Below are positions 35,486 through 50,400 of a DNA stretch of 64,000 nucleotides, in pieces. The notes beneath the pieces are model-generated. The model did no database searches and was not told where the DNA came from. It saw only the letters and a list, made by a program, of their open reading frames with translations. The DNA comes from Pristionchus mayeri (taxonomy: Eukaryota > Nematoda > Chromadorea > Rhabditida > Neodiplogasteridae), in NCBI GenBank assembly GCA_036245805.1, contig BTRK01000006.1:26072365-26136364 (forward strand), written 5' to 3'. Numbering within the stretch: position 1 is the first letter of the stretch; each line of letters opens with the position of its first letter. A program made the translations under genes and the position numbers.

Positions 35486-38400
35486 TCAGAGATACTCTTC
35501 GGTCTCAGCAGGAGCATCCATATTCCCCATAAATGATCCATCACTGATACTCTTCTCCGAATCAATCGCCCCATTCTCACCTCCGATTCTCGACGAGCTC
35601 GTCTGCAATAACAAATTCTTACTTCATCGACTATTAGTCCATTTTTATTAATCCCGTTCACGAGTGCCACGCCGCAGTGTGAGGCTCATGCGTCGCGTGA
35701 CGCGTCGCGGTCATTGCCTATGGTTTTCAAACTCGTCTAAATTGATGTTCCTTTTGGCTTAGGGTAGTTCAGCATGCCCGATTTCATGAAAGCAAATTAG
35801 AATTATTAAAAAAAATATATAATAGAAGTTTCGGTAGGTCAGATTTCTAAAAATTAAAAGTAAACGCGTTTATAAAAAGGCGCATCCGCACAAGTTTCCT
35901 GGCCATTTTTGGGTTTATTTTTTAGATGATAAATAAGCTTATGGCATGCCATTTGTGCGAAAGGCTGCAGAATGTAAAAATATTTAAAAATATGGATGCT
36001 AGGGCGGTTTGAAATTTGAATTCAACGTTGAAAATGTATTGGCGGGAACAAGTTGGTTTCGGTCGCTTGGGACTCCTACCGCGAATATCTTTACTGATAA
36101 GGTTGACTCTTACAAGTTCTTGAGTCTGCGTTTCCTTAAGGCTGTGATTGCCGTGCCGTTCTCACTTACCAAATTTATTAGTCCAGTATGCATGAAATAC
36201 ACTTGCTCCCATTGTTCTAACTGAAAGGAAAGATATTATTCGCACTATTTTCGTTTACTTGAAGCCAAAATAATAGGAAGAAATAATTTAAACTATAATT
36301 AATTAAAAAAAATACAATATCAAAACAGGATTAAAAAATTTTAAACGCGCGTATGTGAGAATGTGAGAAATTAACGCGAAGAATGTGGTGGCAGTAAAAT
36401 ACATGTAAGAAAATATATGCTCAAGTACTGAAATACAACTCGGTATAATACAGAAATACGTGAAATGAGGATAAGAATTTTAGTCAACATTTTCGCGGCA
36501 TGATAGAGCTTCTTAATTTTTTGAAAACATTTCAATCACGAAAAACAAGTAATGCTAGTCCAGAACAGAGGCACAGATCAAAGGTGGATATGAGGGGGGG
36601 GCTGTTGCGCTTTTTGGCGATCGTGAAACATTTAAACTCATTTGTAACGGCCAAAAGCCACCAATTACAAACAATCGTTGAAAGCTTTCAATTGTTACGG
36701 AAAAAACGGGTTTTTACTTATATGACGGCGTACTTCTAAGGTTCGGACAAACCCTGGAACAGCGATTTTTCGAAAACTTGGATTCCGGGGTAGTTTTGGA
36801 TGCTGATGACGATAATCAACTCCATTTTGTATGTTTGGCCTATTTTGATGAGCTAGGAGTCTCGCTAGAACTACTGTATTTTTAGTATTTCTAGCCGTTC
36901 TCTACGGACAGTTGCGCTAGGATTGCGAAAATTTGTTTCTTGGTGTAACTTTTCATTCTCTACACGCTGAAATAGTTGTCATCTTTCTATGATCGCGTCT
37001 TTATCGATATCGTGACAGAAGGTGGGGTTAGACCTCAAAAGTGCATTAAGCCACTTCGTGGAGATGTTGGTCTCAATGTATAATGGCCATAAAACAATTT
37101 TGGTGCGAATCGATTATTGTCTTTTTTGAGAAATCATGGTTTCAATTTCCGGGAACCTTTGCTTCCCATTTGAGCCCAGTAAAGAGAACGAACAACATCC
37201 TTATCTCGCTCCCTCTCAGCATAGTGCGGTTGGCGCAGCCGGTAGCGTCTTTGCTTCTCAATCTTTTTTTGGCAGTATCGAACCCGGCCAGTGCCAATCT
37301 TTTTTGCTTCTTATCGTGCGCATAACGGAAACTCTCCGACAGCGCACTTTGGCTCTGAAACACCAACAAACTCCCTTCTGGTCTGGCACGTGCTCTTGGA
37401 GCCTTTCCCATTTCATTTGGATTTCATTTGCAATACGGATTCTGCAAGAAACGATCGCGTGAACTTCAAATGCTTGAAGACCTCGAACACTGGACATACT
37501 CGATTAGTGATGGAAAACCAGTTTGACGTTATCAATTTTCATTTTGCAAAAGCTTTTGATAGAGTTCCTCATCCCAGAGAATCACAAAGCGTCTCAAATT
37601 ATTCAGTTGTGGTCATGCATCCAAATGAAATGGGAAAGGCTCCAAGAGCACGTGCCAGACCAGAAGGGAGTTTGTTGGTGTTTCAGAGCCAAAGTGCGCT
37701 GTCGGAGAGTTTCCGTTATGCGCACGATAAGAAGCAAAAAAGATTGGCACTGGCCGGGTTCGATCCTGCCAAAAAAGATTGAGAAGCAAAGACGCTACCG
37801 GCTGCGCCAACCGCACTATGCTGAGCGGGAGCGAGATAAGGATGTTGTTCGTTCTCTTCACTGGGCTCAAATGGGAAGCAAAGGTTCCCGGAAATTGAAA
37901 CCATGATTTCTCGAAAAAGACAATAATCGATTAGAAATACTAAAAATACAGTAGTTCTAGCGAGACTCCTAGCTCATCAAAATAGGCCAAACATACAAAA
38001 TGGAGTTGATTATCGTCATCAGCATCCAAAACTACCCCGGAATCCAAGTTTTCGAAAAATCGCTGTTCTCGCCCCTTCAATGAATTGTCCGGTTCTTACA
38101 AGTACGGTGTCATATTTATTTCTTTAAACTTCCAATTTTTCATTCGCTCAGTCCAATATAGAAATTGGAAAGACCTCACTAGGAAATACGTTGTTACAAC
38201 TAAAAAACCGTTTTTCCTTAACAATTTAAAGCTTTTAACGATTGCTCCTATGAGAACAGAACGTGTAGTCCGAGGTGTGGTCGCGTGATTTAGTGCATTT
38301 GAGTCTAAATATACGCCGAACGCGGACGATAAAACGTTCCGCGTATATTTAGAATAAAATGTACTAAATCTCGCCATCACATAACGGACTACCCTTTCTG

Positions 38401-41400
38401 TTCCCACAGTAACAATTGGTGCCCTTTTATATTTTCGCGTAACCGTGGATATCACGGACGGAAATATCACGCCTCTCATGAGAGAATCGAGCTAACCCAG
38501 GGAATGGAGTGGAAACTGCGAAAATGGTTCTAACACGTTTTTGGCACCTTGAGACATCCATAATACACCCCCCCCCCCCCCAAAAGTCTCATTATGCATA
38601 CTTCTTTTTGGGGCTCTCTACGTAGGGTCGGGACTAGGCACCTACCACTTTGAGAGCTTGTATCACTGTGAAAGATCGGTTACTGTGAAAGATCTCAATT
38701 ACATCCTTCTTTTGTCGAGTTTTTGAACGCATTTTGTGCAAATCCATTATCACCCATTGTGAGCAATTACAAATTTTCCCCGAAGAGCAATACGGATTCC
38801 GCAAGAAACGATCGCGTGAACTTCAAATGCTTGAAGTCCTCGAACACTGGACATACTTGATTAGTGATGGAAAACCAGTTGACGTTATCTATTTTGATTT
38901 TGCAAAAGCTTTTGATAGAGTTCCTCATCCCAAGCTAAAACTCAAGCTCAGCACTATAGGTCTCTCTGATAAGACAATCAACTGGATTGCAGGATACCTC
39001 ACGAATAGATCGTTTCAAGTGAGAGTAAAAGACTCACTTTCTATATCACTTCCTGTAACCAGCGGTGTACCACAGGGCTTCAGTCCTCGGCCCTTTGCTT
39101 TTCCTTATTTACGGTCTATCCGATAATAGAATCAAGTGGATAACAGGATATCTCAAGCATGGATCATTCCAAGTGAGAGTAAAAGATGTACTCTCTACCT
39201 CAATGCCTGTAACTAGTGGCGTCCCACAGGGCTTAGTCCTAGGCCCTTTGCTCTTTCTCATTTACACTTCCGAAATCCCCACCTTAGTGCAAAATCATGG
39301 AGTAGTTGCAAGAATGTACCGGCTGCGCCAACCGCACTATGCTGAGCGGGAGCGAGATAAGGATGTTGTTCGTTCTCTTCACTGGGCTCAAATGGGAAGC
39401 AAAGGTTCCCGGAAATTGAAACCATGATTTCTCGAAAAAGACAATAATCGATTAGAAATACTAAAAATACAGTAGTTCTAGCGAGACTCCTAGCTCATCA
39501 AAATAGGCCAAACATACAAAATGGAGTTGATTATCGTCATCAGCATCCAAAACTACCCCGGAATCCAAGTTTTCGAAAAATCGCTGTTCTCGCCCCTTCA
39601 ATGAATTGTCCGGTTCTTACAAGTACGGTGTCATATTTATTTCTTTAAACTTCCAATTTTTCATTCGCTCAGTCCAATATAGAAATTGGAAAGACCTCAC
39701 TAGGAAATACGTTGTTACAACTAAAAAACCGTTTTTCCTTAACAATTTAAAGCTTTTAACGATTGCTCCTATGAGAACAGAACGTGTAGTCCGAGGTGTG
39801 GTCGCGTGATTTAGTGCATTTGAGTCTAAATATACGCCGAACGCGGACGATAAAACGTTCCGCGTATATTTAGAATAAAATGTACTAAATCTCGCCATCA
39901 CATAACGGACTACCCTTTCTGTTCCCACAGTAACAATTGGTGCCCTTTTATATTTTCGCGTAACCGTGGATATCACGGACGGAAATATCACGCCTCTCAT
40001 GAGAGAATCGAGCTAACCCAGGGAATGGAGTGGAAACTGCGAAAATGGTTCTAACACGTTTTTGGCACCTTGAGACATCCATAATACACCCCCCCCCCCC
40101 CCCAAAAGTCTCATTATGCATACTTCTTTTTGGGGCTCTCTACGTAGGGTCGGGACTAGGCACCTACCACTTTGAGAGCTTGTATCACTGTGAAAGATCG
40201 GTTACTGTGAAAGATCTCAATTACATCCTTCTTTTGTCGAGTTTTTGAACGCATTTTGTGCAAATCCATTATCACCCATTGTGAGCAATTACAAATTTTC
40301 CCCGAAGAGCAATACGGATTCCGCAAGAAACGATCGCGTGAACTTCAAATGCTTGAAGTCCTCGAACACTGGACATACTTGATTAGTGATGGAAAACCAG
40401 TTGACGTTATCTATTTTGATTTTGCAAAAGCTTTTGATAGAGTTCCTCATCCCAAGCTAAAACTCAAGCTCAGCACTATAGGTCTCTCTGATAAGACAAT
40501 CAACTGGATTGCAGGATACCTCACGAATAGATCGTTTCAAGTGAGAGTAAAAGACTCACTTTCTATATCACTTCCTGTAACCAGCGGTGTACCACAGGGC
40601 TTCAGTCCTCGGCCCTTTGCTTTTCCTTATTTACGGTCTATCCGATAATAGAATCAAGTGGATAACAGGATATCTCAAGCATGGATCATTCCAAGTGAGA
40701 GTAAAAGATGTACTCTCTACCTCAATGCCTGTAACTAGTGGCGTCCCACAGGGCTTAGTCCTAGGCCCTTTGCTCTTTCTCATTTACACTTCCGAAATCC
40801 CCACCTTAGTGCAAAATCATGGAGTAGTTGCAAGAATGTATGCAGACGACATAAAAATATATAGGTCCTTCAGGAAGGGAAATTCACCTACCCCTCTGCA
40901 AGATGCGATTGACACTATCGTAAACTGGTCAGAAGAGTGGCAATTACCGCTTGCTGCGCATAAGTGTAACTCATTACACCTAGGTAGAGCGAATGCTAAG
41001 CGAACATACACTATAGGAACCACAACTCTTGAACAGAAAGAAAAAGTGAAAGACCTTGGTTTCGTTATCCAGAAAAAACCTTTCTTTTTCCGACCATTGT
41101 TCTACCGTATCCGCTAAAGGCAAAACTGCATGTCACACTATCCTCAGAGCCTTACGAACCAAAAATATAGAAGCACTTCTCAAAACGTACTCAATGTATA
41201 TTAGACCGACTTTAGAAAGCACTTCCTCCGTCTTCAACCCGTACCAAAATAAAGATAAAGAAGAACGCGAAAAAGTACAGAACTACTTCACAAGACGTTT
41301 ATTTATGCGCTGTTTTGATCATACTTGGGAAAACATGCCCACTGTTCTCGATCGTAACAAGAAACTAGGCATTGAGTCCCTAGAGAAGCGTAGAATGGCG

Positions 41401-44400
41401 ATTGAAAATCTCATCCGAGGCAAATATAGTATTTCCAACCGAAAACCACATTATTTCAAAATTTAAAGATACAGCCAAAATTCTAGGAGAATGTAGAGCT
41501 GATCACGAGCTATCCAATGAGTATCTTGCGCCAAAAATGCATGAAGGTATGTGCAACTTTTGTGCTTTTTTCGTTTAAGGATCATTTGAAGACAATTTTC
41601 AACAGGCATTTTCATTTCATTTCATCCTTCACCACTCTTATGGGCTCGCGCGGGCGGAAATGATCGCTCTCATTCAAAAATTCCTGTTGAAAATTGACTT
41701 CAAATGATCCGGTAACGAAAAAAGCACAAAAGTGGCACATACCTTCATGCATTTTTGGCGCAATATACTCATTGGATATCTTGTGATCAGCTCTACATTC
41801 TCATAAAATTTTGGCTGCATCTTTGCCTACATTTTCAAGAAAATTAGCCTTACATGTATAATGGTTTTCAATTTTGTCACACACCACGCGTAGCAAAAAA
41901 ATACCCGAACGTGGAAACTGCAGAAAATGAAAAAAAAACAAACGAAATGATGCACTCCCATTACGCCCCAATTTAAATTAGGAGAGTTGATTACTGTAAA
42001 GCCTTGTCTCCGCCGTTTTTGTTGCGCATTTCATATTTTTTATCAGGTACGCTTGATAAACACTCCGACGCTTGATAAAAGCTTCCCTATACAGAAAACA
42101 GCAGCAATAGTTGAGCCAGGAGCGGGAAAATATAAACGCGCGCGTACGTGAAAGAGGCGGGGCGAAGAGAGCCGGAGATAAAATACGGAACCACTTTGCA
42201 CGGCTCTCACACCGGCATCCACCATTTGTCCGTAGTTTTTTTATTTCATTAATAGGACCGAGGCCTATCCAGAATATAAATTTGAAGTTGCTGCTCGGTC
42301 ACACAGTTGCTGCAGCCTTGCTGCAAAATCGAGGTCGGAAATTCAGATCTCAGCTTCTAGACTAGCCAGAGACTCGACTCGTTCTAAGCATCAAAATGAT
42401 CATAATAACATTTCCAGATGATCCTGACAATATGAAAATGATCGGTCAATCTTTGCCCTCAGGGCACCAAAAAATCTATTTTTTGAATGCTCATTTTTTG
42501 GGCATTCATAACTTTGTGGACAATTTTTGGAAAAATCTGGTTTTTATGCGAGAATGTTCAAAATGTATTATGTATGTGATTCCCAACTTTTCAGACTGTT
42601 TGGATAACTTTCCTGCCCGTGGCGACCGTTTTTCGGAGGGATACTCGGGTCGGGAAACATCATGTTTACCCCTATGTGCGAGAGAGTACAGACGACGAGA
42701 GTGCGTAAACAGGGTGCTTCGCGCCCCGAGTATCCCTCCGAAAAACGGTCGCCGCGGGCAAGAAAGTTATCCAAACAGTCTAAAACATAGCTGTCCAGGA
42801 ACCGTTCCGGGAGGGGGGCCTTCCCGGGAAGCCCCCCCCCCCCCCCCCCCCCCGCGAACCGTTCCTTGGGCAGCTATGGTCTAAAAAGTTGGGAATCAGA
42901 TATATAATACATTTGGAACATTCTCACATAAAAACCAGATTTTTCCAAAAATTGTCCACAAAGTTATGAATGTCCAAAAAATGAGGATTCACGATTTTTT
43001 GGGCGATAAGGCGATTTTTTGGTGCCCCGAGGGCAAATATTGTCCGATCATTTTCATATTCTCGGGATCATCTGGAAACGTTATCATGATCATTTTGACG
43101 CTTAGAACGAGTCTCTAGCTAGTCTAGAAGCTGAGATCTGTTTTTTTCCAACCTCGATATTTCAGCAAGGCTGCAGCAACTGTGCGACCGAGCAGCAACT
43201 TCAAATTTATATTCTGGATAGGCCTCGGCCCTACCTCCAACGTCAGAAAGTTTGGCCAGCAGGAAAAAATCTGTGTAAGAATAATGGATGTTTGAAAAAG
43301 TGTTGTTCGATCGCGTCATCACTACGCAATCAGCGATAATGCAGGTGATGACGCAATACGCTCATCGTATTCCTCGATGGATTTGGTATGTAGTGCCACA
43401 ACATCCAAATTGCTAGATTAATCAGCGCAAAAGTTATAACAAAATTACGAAAGGTATCAATACTTTCCGGCTCTTCTGTATATAGTTCGATAGAGCTCGA
43501 AAAATGAGTCGGGGTCTCTCAGAGGTCAATTTAGCTCTATCTTTCACCGTAATCGCGATAAAAGCTCTCAAAGTGTAAGGTGCCTAGTCCCGAACCCGAT
43601 GTAGGGAGCCCCAAAATGAAGTATGCATAATGAGACTTGGGGGGAGTGTTATGGATGTCTCAAGGTGCCAAAAACGTGTTAGAACCATTTTCGCATTTTC
43701 CACTCCATTCCCTGGGTTAGCTCGATTCTCTCATGAGAGGCGTGATATTTCCGTCCGTGATATCCACGGTTACGCGAAAATATAAGAGGGCACCAATTGT
43801 TACTGTGGGAACAGAAAGGGTAGTCCGTTATGTGATTTAGTACATTTTATTAATGAGACTTTGGGGGAGTGTTATGGATGTCTCAAGGTGCCCAAAACGT
43901 GTTAGAACCATTTTGGAGATTTCCGCTCCATTCCCTAGAATAGCGATTTTAGCACGATTCTCTCGTGAGAGGCGTGATATTGTGCAAAAAAGGAACACTC
44001 CAATGATTTCAATTTAAGAATTGAAATAGTTGGAGTGTGGTAATATTAGCAAATTATCCTAGCAAAGAAACTTACAAAATATTCCCATTACATTTTATTG
44101 GGGTCCTAATTGTAATAGAGCAAAATGATAACAGATGCACTGAATAATGATGTTGAAATTGAGATATCGATGCGAAGTATTTATATCAAATTATAATTAC
44201 AATTTCGAAGTTAAGATATAAAGACAAATCACTTGCCTTTGGAAGAGGAATAAGCGGTCCGAGGTGGATCTTGTGAGTCTCCCAGAACTTATCCATGAAA
44301 GATTTCACTCGACAGCGGAATGAGATTGCCACTGCCTGAATTATGCATTCTTATCCCATTTATTAAGTTTTAACTATTATTTTATTCAGCCTAAGCATCA

Positions 44401-47400
44401 AAGTTTAATCATTAGATGAAATCTTATGAGCCCATTCGCCGCTTCGAGCAAGGGCAGACACAACCAAAAAAATCCCTGTAACTATGTGATTTGGAGTGAC
44501 TGAGGTTCTGAAAACGGTGAGCACTTTCATTTTGCGGGGGGGGGGGGACAATTGCCCAACTCGTCGCCGTTCGTTTGCAATTTGGCGCTGCGACTTGGGA
44601 GTTGTTTCATTGCAAACAGTATGCGCTACCATATATGTGCATATGTTAGTCTTGTTACCAGGAAAACTTGATTTTCAACGTATAGGGGTTCATGAAAACT
44701 CCTAAACCACGACCCCCTATACGTTGATTTGGAGTGAAACTCAAGAGTGCCTGGTAACAAGATTAATATATGAAAATATATGGGAGCGCATACTGGTTAG
44801 AATGAAACAACTCCCAAGTCGCAGCGCCAAATTGCAAACGAACGGCGATGAGTTGGGCAATTGTCACCCCCCCCCCCCCCCCCATTTTGCACCTAGACCA
44901 TTCGTTGGGTCCAGACGGTGTCATCTCGAAAACACATTTTTAACGTATTTCTACATTCTCCCTGGGAAGCTAAATCTACGCGGGTAAGTTTATCGTTGCA
45001 GAATTGGATGCTTATTACGAGTATACACTTAATTTATCAGAAATGTGATTTCGACAAGACGCCGAGTACCACCAACGAGGCCTCTAAATATAAAAATTAG
45101 TATGCAAACCGTATTCAGCGCCTTAAATAATTCAAAATCAAAGAGTTAAACAACGACATTTTTGGTGTGTTACAGGACCTTCCAGATCTTCTACATTACG
45201 CAAGCTGGCTCACATGTATGCAACAATATTAACTAACCGGAAAGTTTTTAAAAATTAGATACCTGATGAGTAGCTGGAGCCTCTAAAGGGACTCTTGCCA
45301 TCCCTTGAGTCCTGTGAAGAGACATATACTGGGCTGCAAAAACAAATGTACACATATATCACATATCGTTCGCTATCATAGGTTTTTACGTTCACGAATT
45401 GTAGAATTGATGTAGGAAAGAGCGGTGTTCATCGAGTACAAAAGAGCATTGAGATGATCCTGTCAACGAAAGCAATCCTCTACACACGAGCATCCTCCCC
45501 TCCCACCTTGTTCCTGCATATTTGAGACACGAGATCGAGAGGGAACAGACTCCAAGCACACAACTGCTCCATCAATTCGTGAGTGCAGGTAGATACTGCC
45601 TCACTACAAAGTACTATCTCCTCCCCCTCTGTACAGATGAGAACCACCTCAGCTTCTCGCTCTCTCCCATAGATCCAAGTAGTGCGATGGGCACTTCATC
45701 TACCCACAGATAGGCTCGCTTGCGGGTGGGGCCAACCACTGCATAAAATTGATATCACACACATTTTTCACGGTCCCTTGCCCGTCGACATTCGGAAAAT
45801 CGGACCGCCTAACTCCGCCCACTTGACCCTTTTCTCCAATTCTCTATTTAGCAGTGAATTGCAAAGTGAAATTTCGAAAAAGACGCAGAGGAGAGGTGCG
45901 AGAACTGTTAAATTTGAAGGTTAAATGACCCGCAATTTCCTGATGTGCCTGTGGCAGGTTCAAGTTAGAAACGTTTGAACGATTTCCGTTCGAGAAGCGT
46001 TAGGCGGATAAGGTTTTCCAGTGTCGGTGAACAAGGGAGCGTGATTTTTGCCAACGTGGTAATGTATTGTATATCACAATACGTGATTACTGGTATGAAA
46101 ACCAATTGCAAATGGAAAGATTTCCTGCACCGGTGTTCGAACCCGCGACTTTGAGATTTTGATTTCACAAATCGAGGACCGTGCAGCCCAGTATAAGATA
46201 TTCCTCGGCCTAGGAGACTATCACGGCTCCCGACATAAAATGTGCAAAAAATGTGGTATATGCAGAATTTCAAGCTCTACAAACAAGGAAGTTTGGAGAG
46301 GTGCGAAAATTCGTTATCTCTGTGGTAAATTAAAAACATGTCTCACATGCATCTGCTGCAACGTTCGCAAGTTTGAAAAATCAACAGTATGTCAAAATCG
46401 TTCATTTGATCATAGAAAAGTTTGCGTAAACAAAAATCATCGCCTTTATTGCTATAAATATACATCGCACTTCGTCGTAACCTGCCAGGGGGGACGGGGG
46501 ATAGAAAAGAAAACGCATGGTATTTTGCCAATCTGGGCTTACTATTACACTCTATTTACCATCCTTCGAATCCGTGAACAAAATTGGCTATAAATACAGA
46601 TTCCGAATCCTCTCTTCAAGCCGATCGGTGTATATTAGAGCGGCAAGAACGGATCACGGGTTACCCGCGTTATTACGATTCCGTCGGGTCACCCGATTTT
46701 ATGACCCTAACCCGTTTTTGACTCGTAATTGCGGGTTAGAAGTGACTCTCTCCCTCTCGCTCCCGGGCGAGAAAGGAAGAGGAAGACCGAGAGAGTGCGA
46801 TAAAGGGAGAGAGCGCAGAGAGACTCGTCTCTCTGCGCTCTCTCCGTTTAACATTATCTCTCGCCCTTCCTCTTCCTTTCTAGCTCTCACGCTTGACCCG
46901 TTTCCGAACTGACTCCGGCGGGTCATCTACTACCCGTCACTGACCCGTCGATGCGGATCAAAAGACGACCCGTTGATCCATTTTTACCACCCTAGTGTAT
47001 ATCATTAGTCCAATGCGTTGAAAAGTAGAAATTTAAAAAAAAAGTAAAATAATTTATGAAAAAATGAAATAGATAGGCGTGATCAGAATTAAATTCTATA
47101 CTAGCACCGTACTCGCGTACAAATAGCATCGTCGAGAAGCCAGCTTTGTGAAAACGTTATTTCTTGGTGCCGCAATCTGGGGCCATCGGATGATCTAGGT
47201 GCAAAATGAATAAGCTCATCGTTTTCAGCGCCTTTGTTTATTCCAAAAACGGAAGTTACAGATAATTTAAATTTTCGGCCTGTACCGACGCTTGCTCGAT
47301 TCTTATGCAAATGACTTCATATGTTAGTATTATTAAAACGCTGTCTCCGTAAGAACGGAGGGGTAGGTGGCACAATAGCTAAAAGTCATCCCCTGAAGTT

Positions 47401-50400
47401 CAAACTTTATGGTTAGAGTGCCTATGGGTGGGACACACTTCAGCCAAAAAAATAGGCCCAAAAGTTTATCTTTGAACTTTCAGATCGAAAATTTTCAAAT
47501 TGATTTTATCCCAACATGCTATACGTCATTCGAAAGAGCATAAAAAGTTGTGTCAGAATCCAAGTTTTCGTTATCGTGTGTCATCTGGTATTCAAAAAAT
47601 CAAGCAAAATATGTAAATTTCAAAAAAATATTGAGACATGTTCCAATTGCGGCCACCCCGCAGAAATTTGGATCATGGTGTGAAATGTTATGCTGAATTC
47701 GAAAAAAAAATACTAGGTTATGATTGGAGGTTGATTACACTTGCCATGGTTGAAAAACTAGTACGGATTTGCAGACGCGGGTTCGATTCCGCCTGCCGAC
47801 ATGAACTTTTTTGCCGATTTTTTTCTTCCCTCCGTTGACTTTTTTCAACAATTGTGAACTTTGTTTGATATTTCGTGTGATTTCAAATGCTCCTGCTAGC
47901 TGTTATGTAGCAATTTACTTTATCTTCATTAATATAGCCATAATCGATCGCACATTTCAGAGGGGAAGGCTGAACTCCCATTTGTGTAGGAATTTAACAA
48001 AGCGTGCCACCTCAATAGTAAACACAACTAATTCCAGAAGATGTGTTTTTACAACAGTACTTTCTCCGTAGTGGTGTGAGGCGCCGCTCGTCATACAAGG
48101 GTCATGAGTTCGATCCCCCGCCTGGGCAGACCAAGCCCTCTATCCCCCCGGGGTCGGTAAATTGGTAGTGACCTCGGTCGCGAAAGGTAACGTTCCCTAG
48201 AAGCACTTTGGACAGCGGGGATACGTAGTCCTAGCAGTAGTCGGCCTCACCGCACTGCACCACCTAGCGTAGTCGTTCACGACTGTAAAATCGCTTGACG
48301 TGGCTGCACCTTTACCTTTACCTTTTTCTTACCTTCTCCGTAACGTACGAAGATGTTCTATGGGCATCCATCTCTCCAGTAGTAGTGACAAGAGCAAGAA
48401 AAGCAGCAATGTCTAATTTAATTTTCTTGTTATCTAGATATCTGACGGTTTCGGATCTGAATAAGTTTTTTTTGCAGCAAGAAAAAGTGAACTAACTGAT
48501 GGTTCACTCTCATAGAGTAATCCGTCTTTAGCAGAATCTCCTCTTCAAACTTCCTCAATGCGTAAGTTCGGATACTTTCGTAGTCATCCCGAGAATTCTA
48601 GATTATAGCGCACATCAGACCCTTGAATGATTAAAGGACTCACCCGTTGTTCGGTTGTCGAACTGAAGCTGAATATTGTAGTAGCAGTAGAAGACTTGTA
48701 CCCATTGTCGACGTCTAATCCGGGAACGACTTCCAGTGAAGAGGAATAGAGAGAAGCGCGCGAGTTGCTTGGACTGTTCTGACTGAACAGTTTTTCAAGT
48801 TGTCAGATCACGCCGATATTCAGAGCTTCACTAATATTCCTTTTCTCTCATTTTATTTATCTCTCTCGTCAATTAATTGCTTACGTTTTTTATCAGATCA
48901 TTTATAAAGTAAATTGCTACCTAGCAGCTAGCAGGAGCATTTTAAATCACACGAAATATCAAACAAGGTTCATAATTGTTGAAAAAAGTCAACGGAGGGA
49001 AGAAAAAAATCGGCAAAAAGTTCATGTCGGCAGGCGCAATCGAACCCGCGTCGGCAAATGCGTGCTAGTTTTTCAACCATGGCAAGTGTAATCAACCTCC
49101 AATCATAACCTAGTTTTTTTTCGAATTCAGCATAACATTTCACACCATGATCCAAATTTCTGCGGGGTGGCCGCAATTGGAACATGTCTCAATATTTTTT
49201 TGAAATTTCAAAAATATTGAAATTTACATATTTTGCTTGATTTTTTGAATACCAGATGACATACGATAACGAAAACTTGGATTCTGACACAACTTTTTAT
49301 GCTCTTTCGAATGATGTATAGTATGTTGGGATAAAATAAATTTGAAAATTTTCGATCTGAAAGTTCAAAGATCAACTTTTGGGTCTAAATTTTTGACTGA
49401 AGTGTGTCCCACCCATAGGCACTCTAACCATAAAGTTTGAACTTCAGGGGATGACTTTTAGTTATTGTGCCACTTCCCCTCCGAAATCTGACGTTCTTAT
49501 GGAGACAACGTTTTAACTTATTAAATTTGGATATTCTTCGCTGTAAGGCTCATAGGTAGTTTACTCAGATAGTCTCTCATATAATCTCACTAATTGTGTC
49601 GTTCCTCTCAGTCCATCCGAGAGCCCCGATGGTTCTCTCCACTATCTCCGAGATCACTTCGTGTTGGGGCACCTTGATACGAAGAGCAGCCTGCAACAGG
49701 AGACGATCCCCATCAAAACACCAAAAGTTTAAGGAATAACAACATACAGAGATTGCTTCCTCCTTCACAACTGGAGTATTCATAACCGCGACCGTTCTCA
49801 CGTATTGTGACTGGAATCCGACTGAGGAGGGGAGAGAGGGAGCAGGAGGAAGCGAGAAGAAAGCATCTAAATATTCAAATCATATATGTGCTGTATCGCA
49901 ACAGTCAGTGGTCGAAAAGTAGGCACAAATGACATAACGTTGTTGGAGTTCGCAACAATGTTCCTCTCTTGCACAAATAAGTAAGCATACCAGGTGCTCT
50001 ATGATCCGTATTATCTTCGATGATTCTCAATTTCATTCCAGTCGCAAGTGGAGGAGGAGCAACAGGAAGTGCGTGGACAGATGAGGGAGAAGAATAGGAG
50101 GTAGTCGCATCCATTCCACTATTTCCTCCATATACTGTCTCTTCATTCTTTATTTCGGCAGTCATAACCATCGAGGACATCTCACAATAGGTCTATGTTT
50201 CTGTAGATCACAGCTATCTGCTTACTCTATTCACTCCTCCATACGTGCTGTTGATTGTAGCTGCACAAGGGACACCTCCACTCTTCATAGGGGCTGTATA
50301 GACAGAGGGGGCTACCGAATTAATAGGAGCAAGGTGCAGCCAGGGATTGTTCGTAGGCTCAGCATAAAATCGATAAGTGAAGAACTTGATTTGATCGATG

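Noticed and set aside
42396..42884. 162-residue frame with a Pro-rich end
   Set aside because: It lies within family A foldback arms and a poly-C run, and the same phrases appear as mirror frames in the other copies.
45522..45924. Plus-strand frames over 45.5-45.9 kb
   Set aside because: They are shadows of minus-strand exons of gene U, which have matched splice sites and phases.
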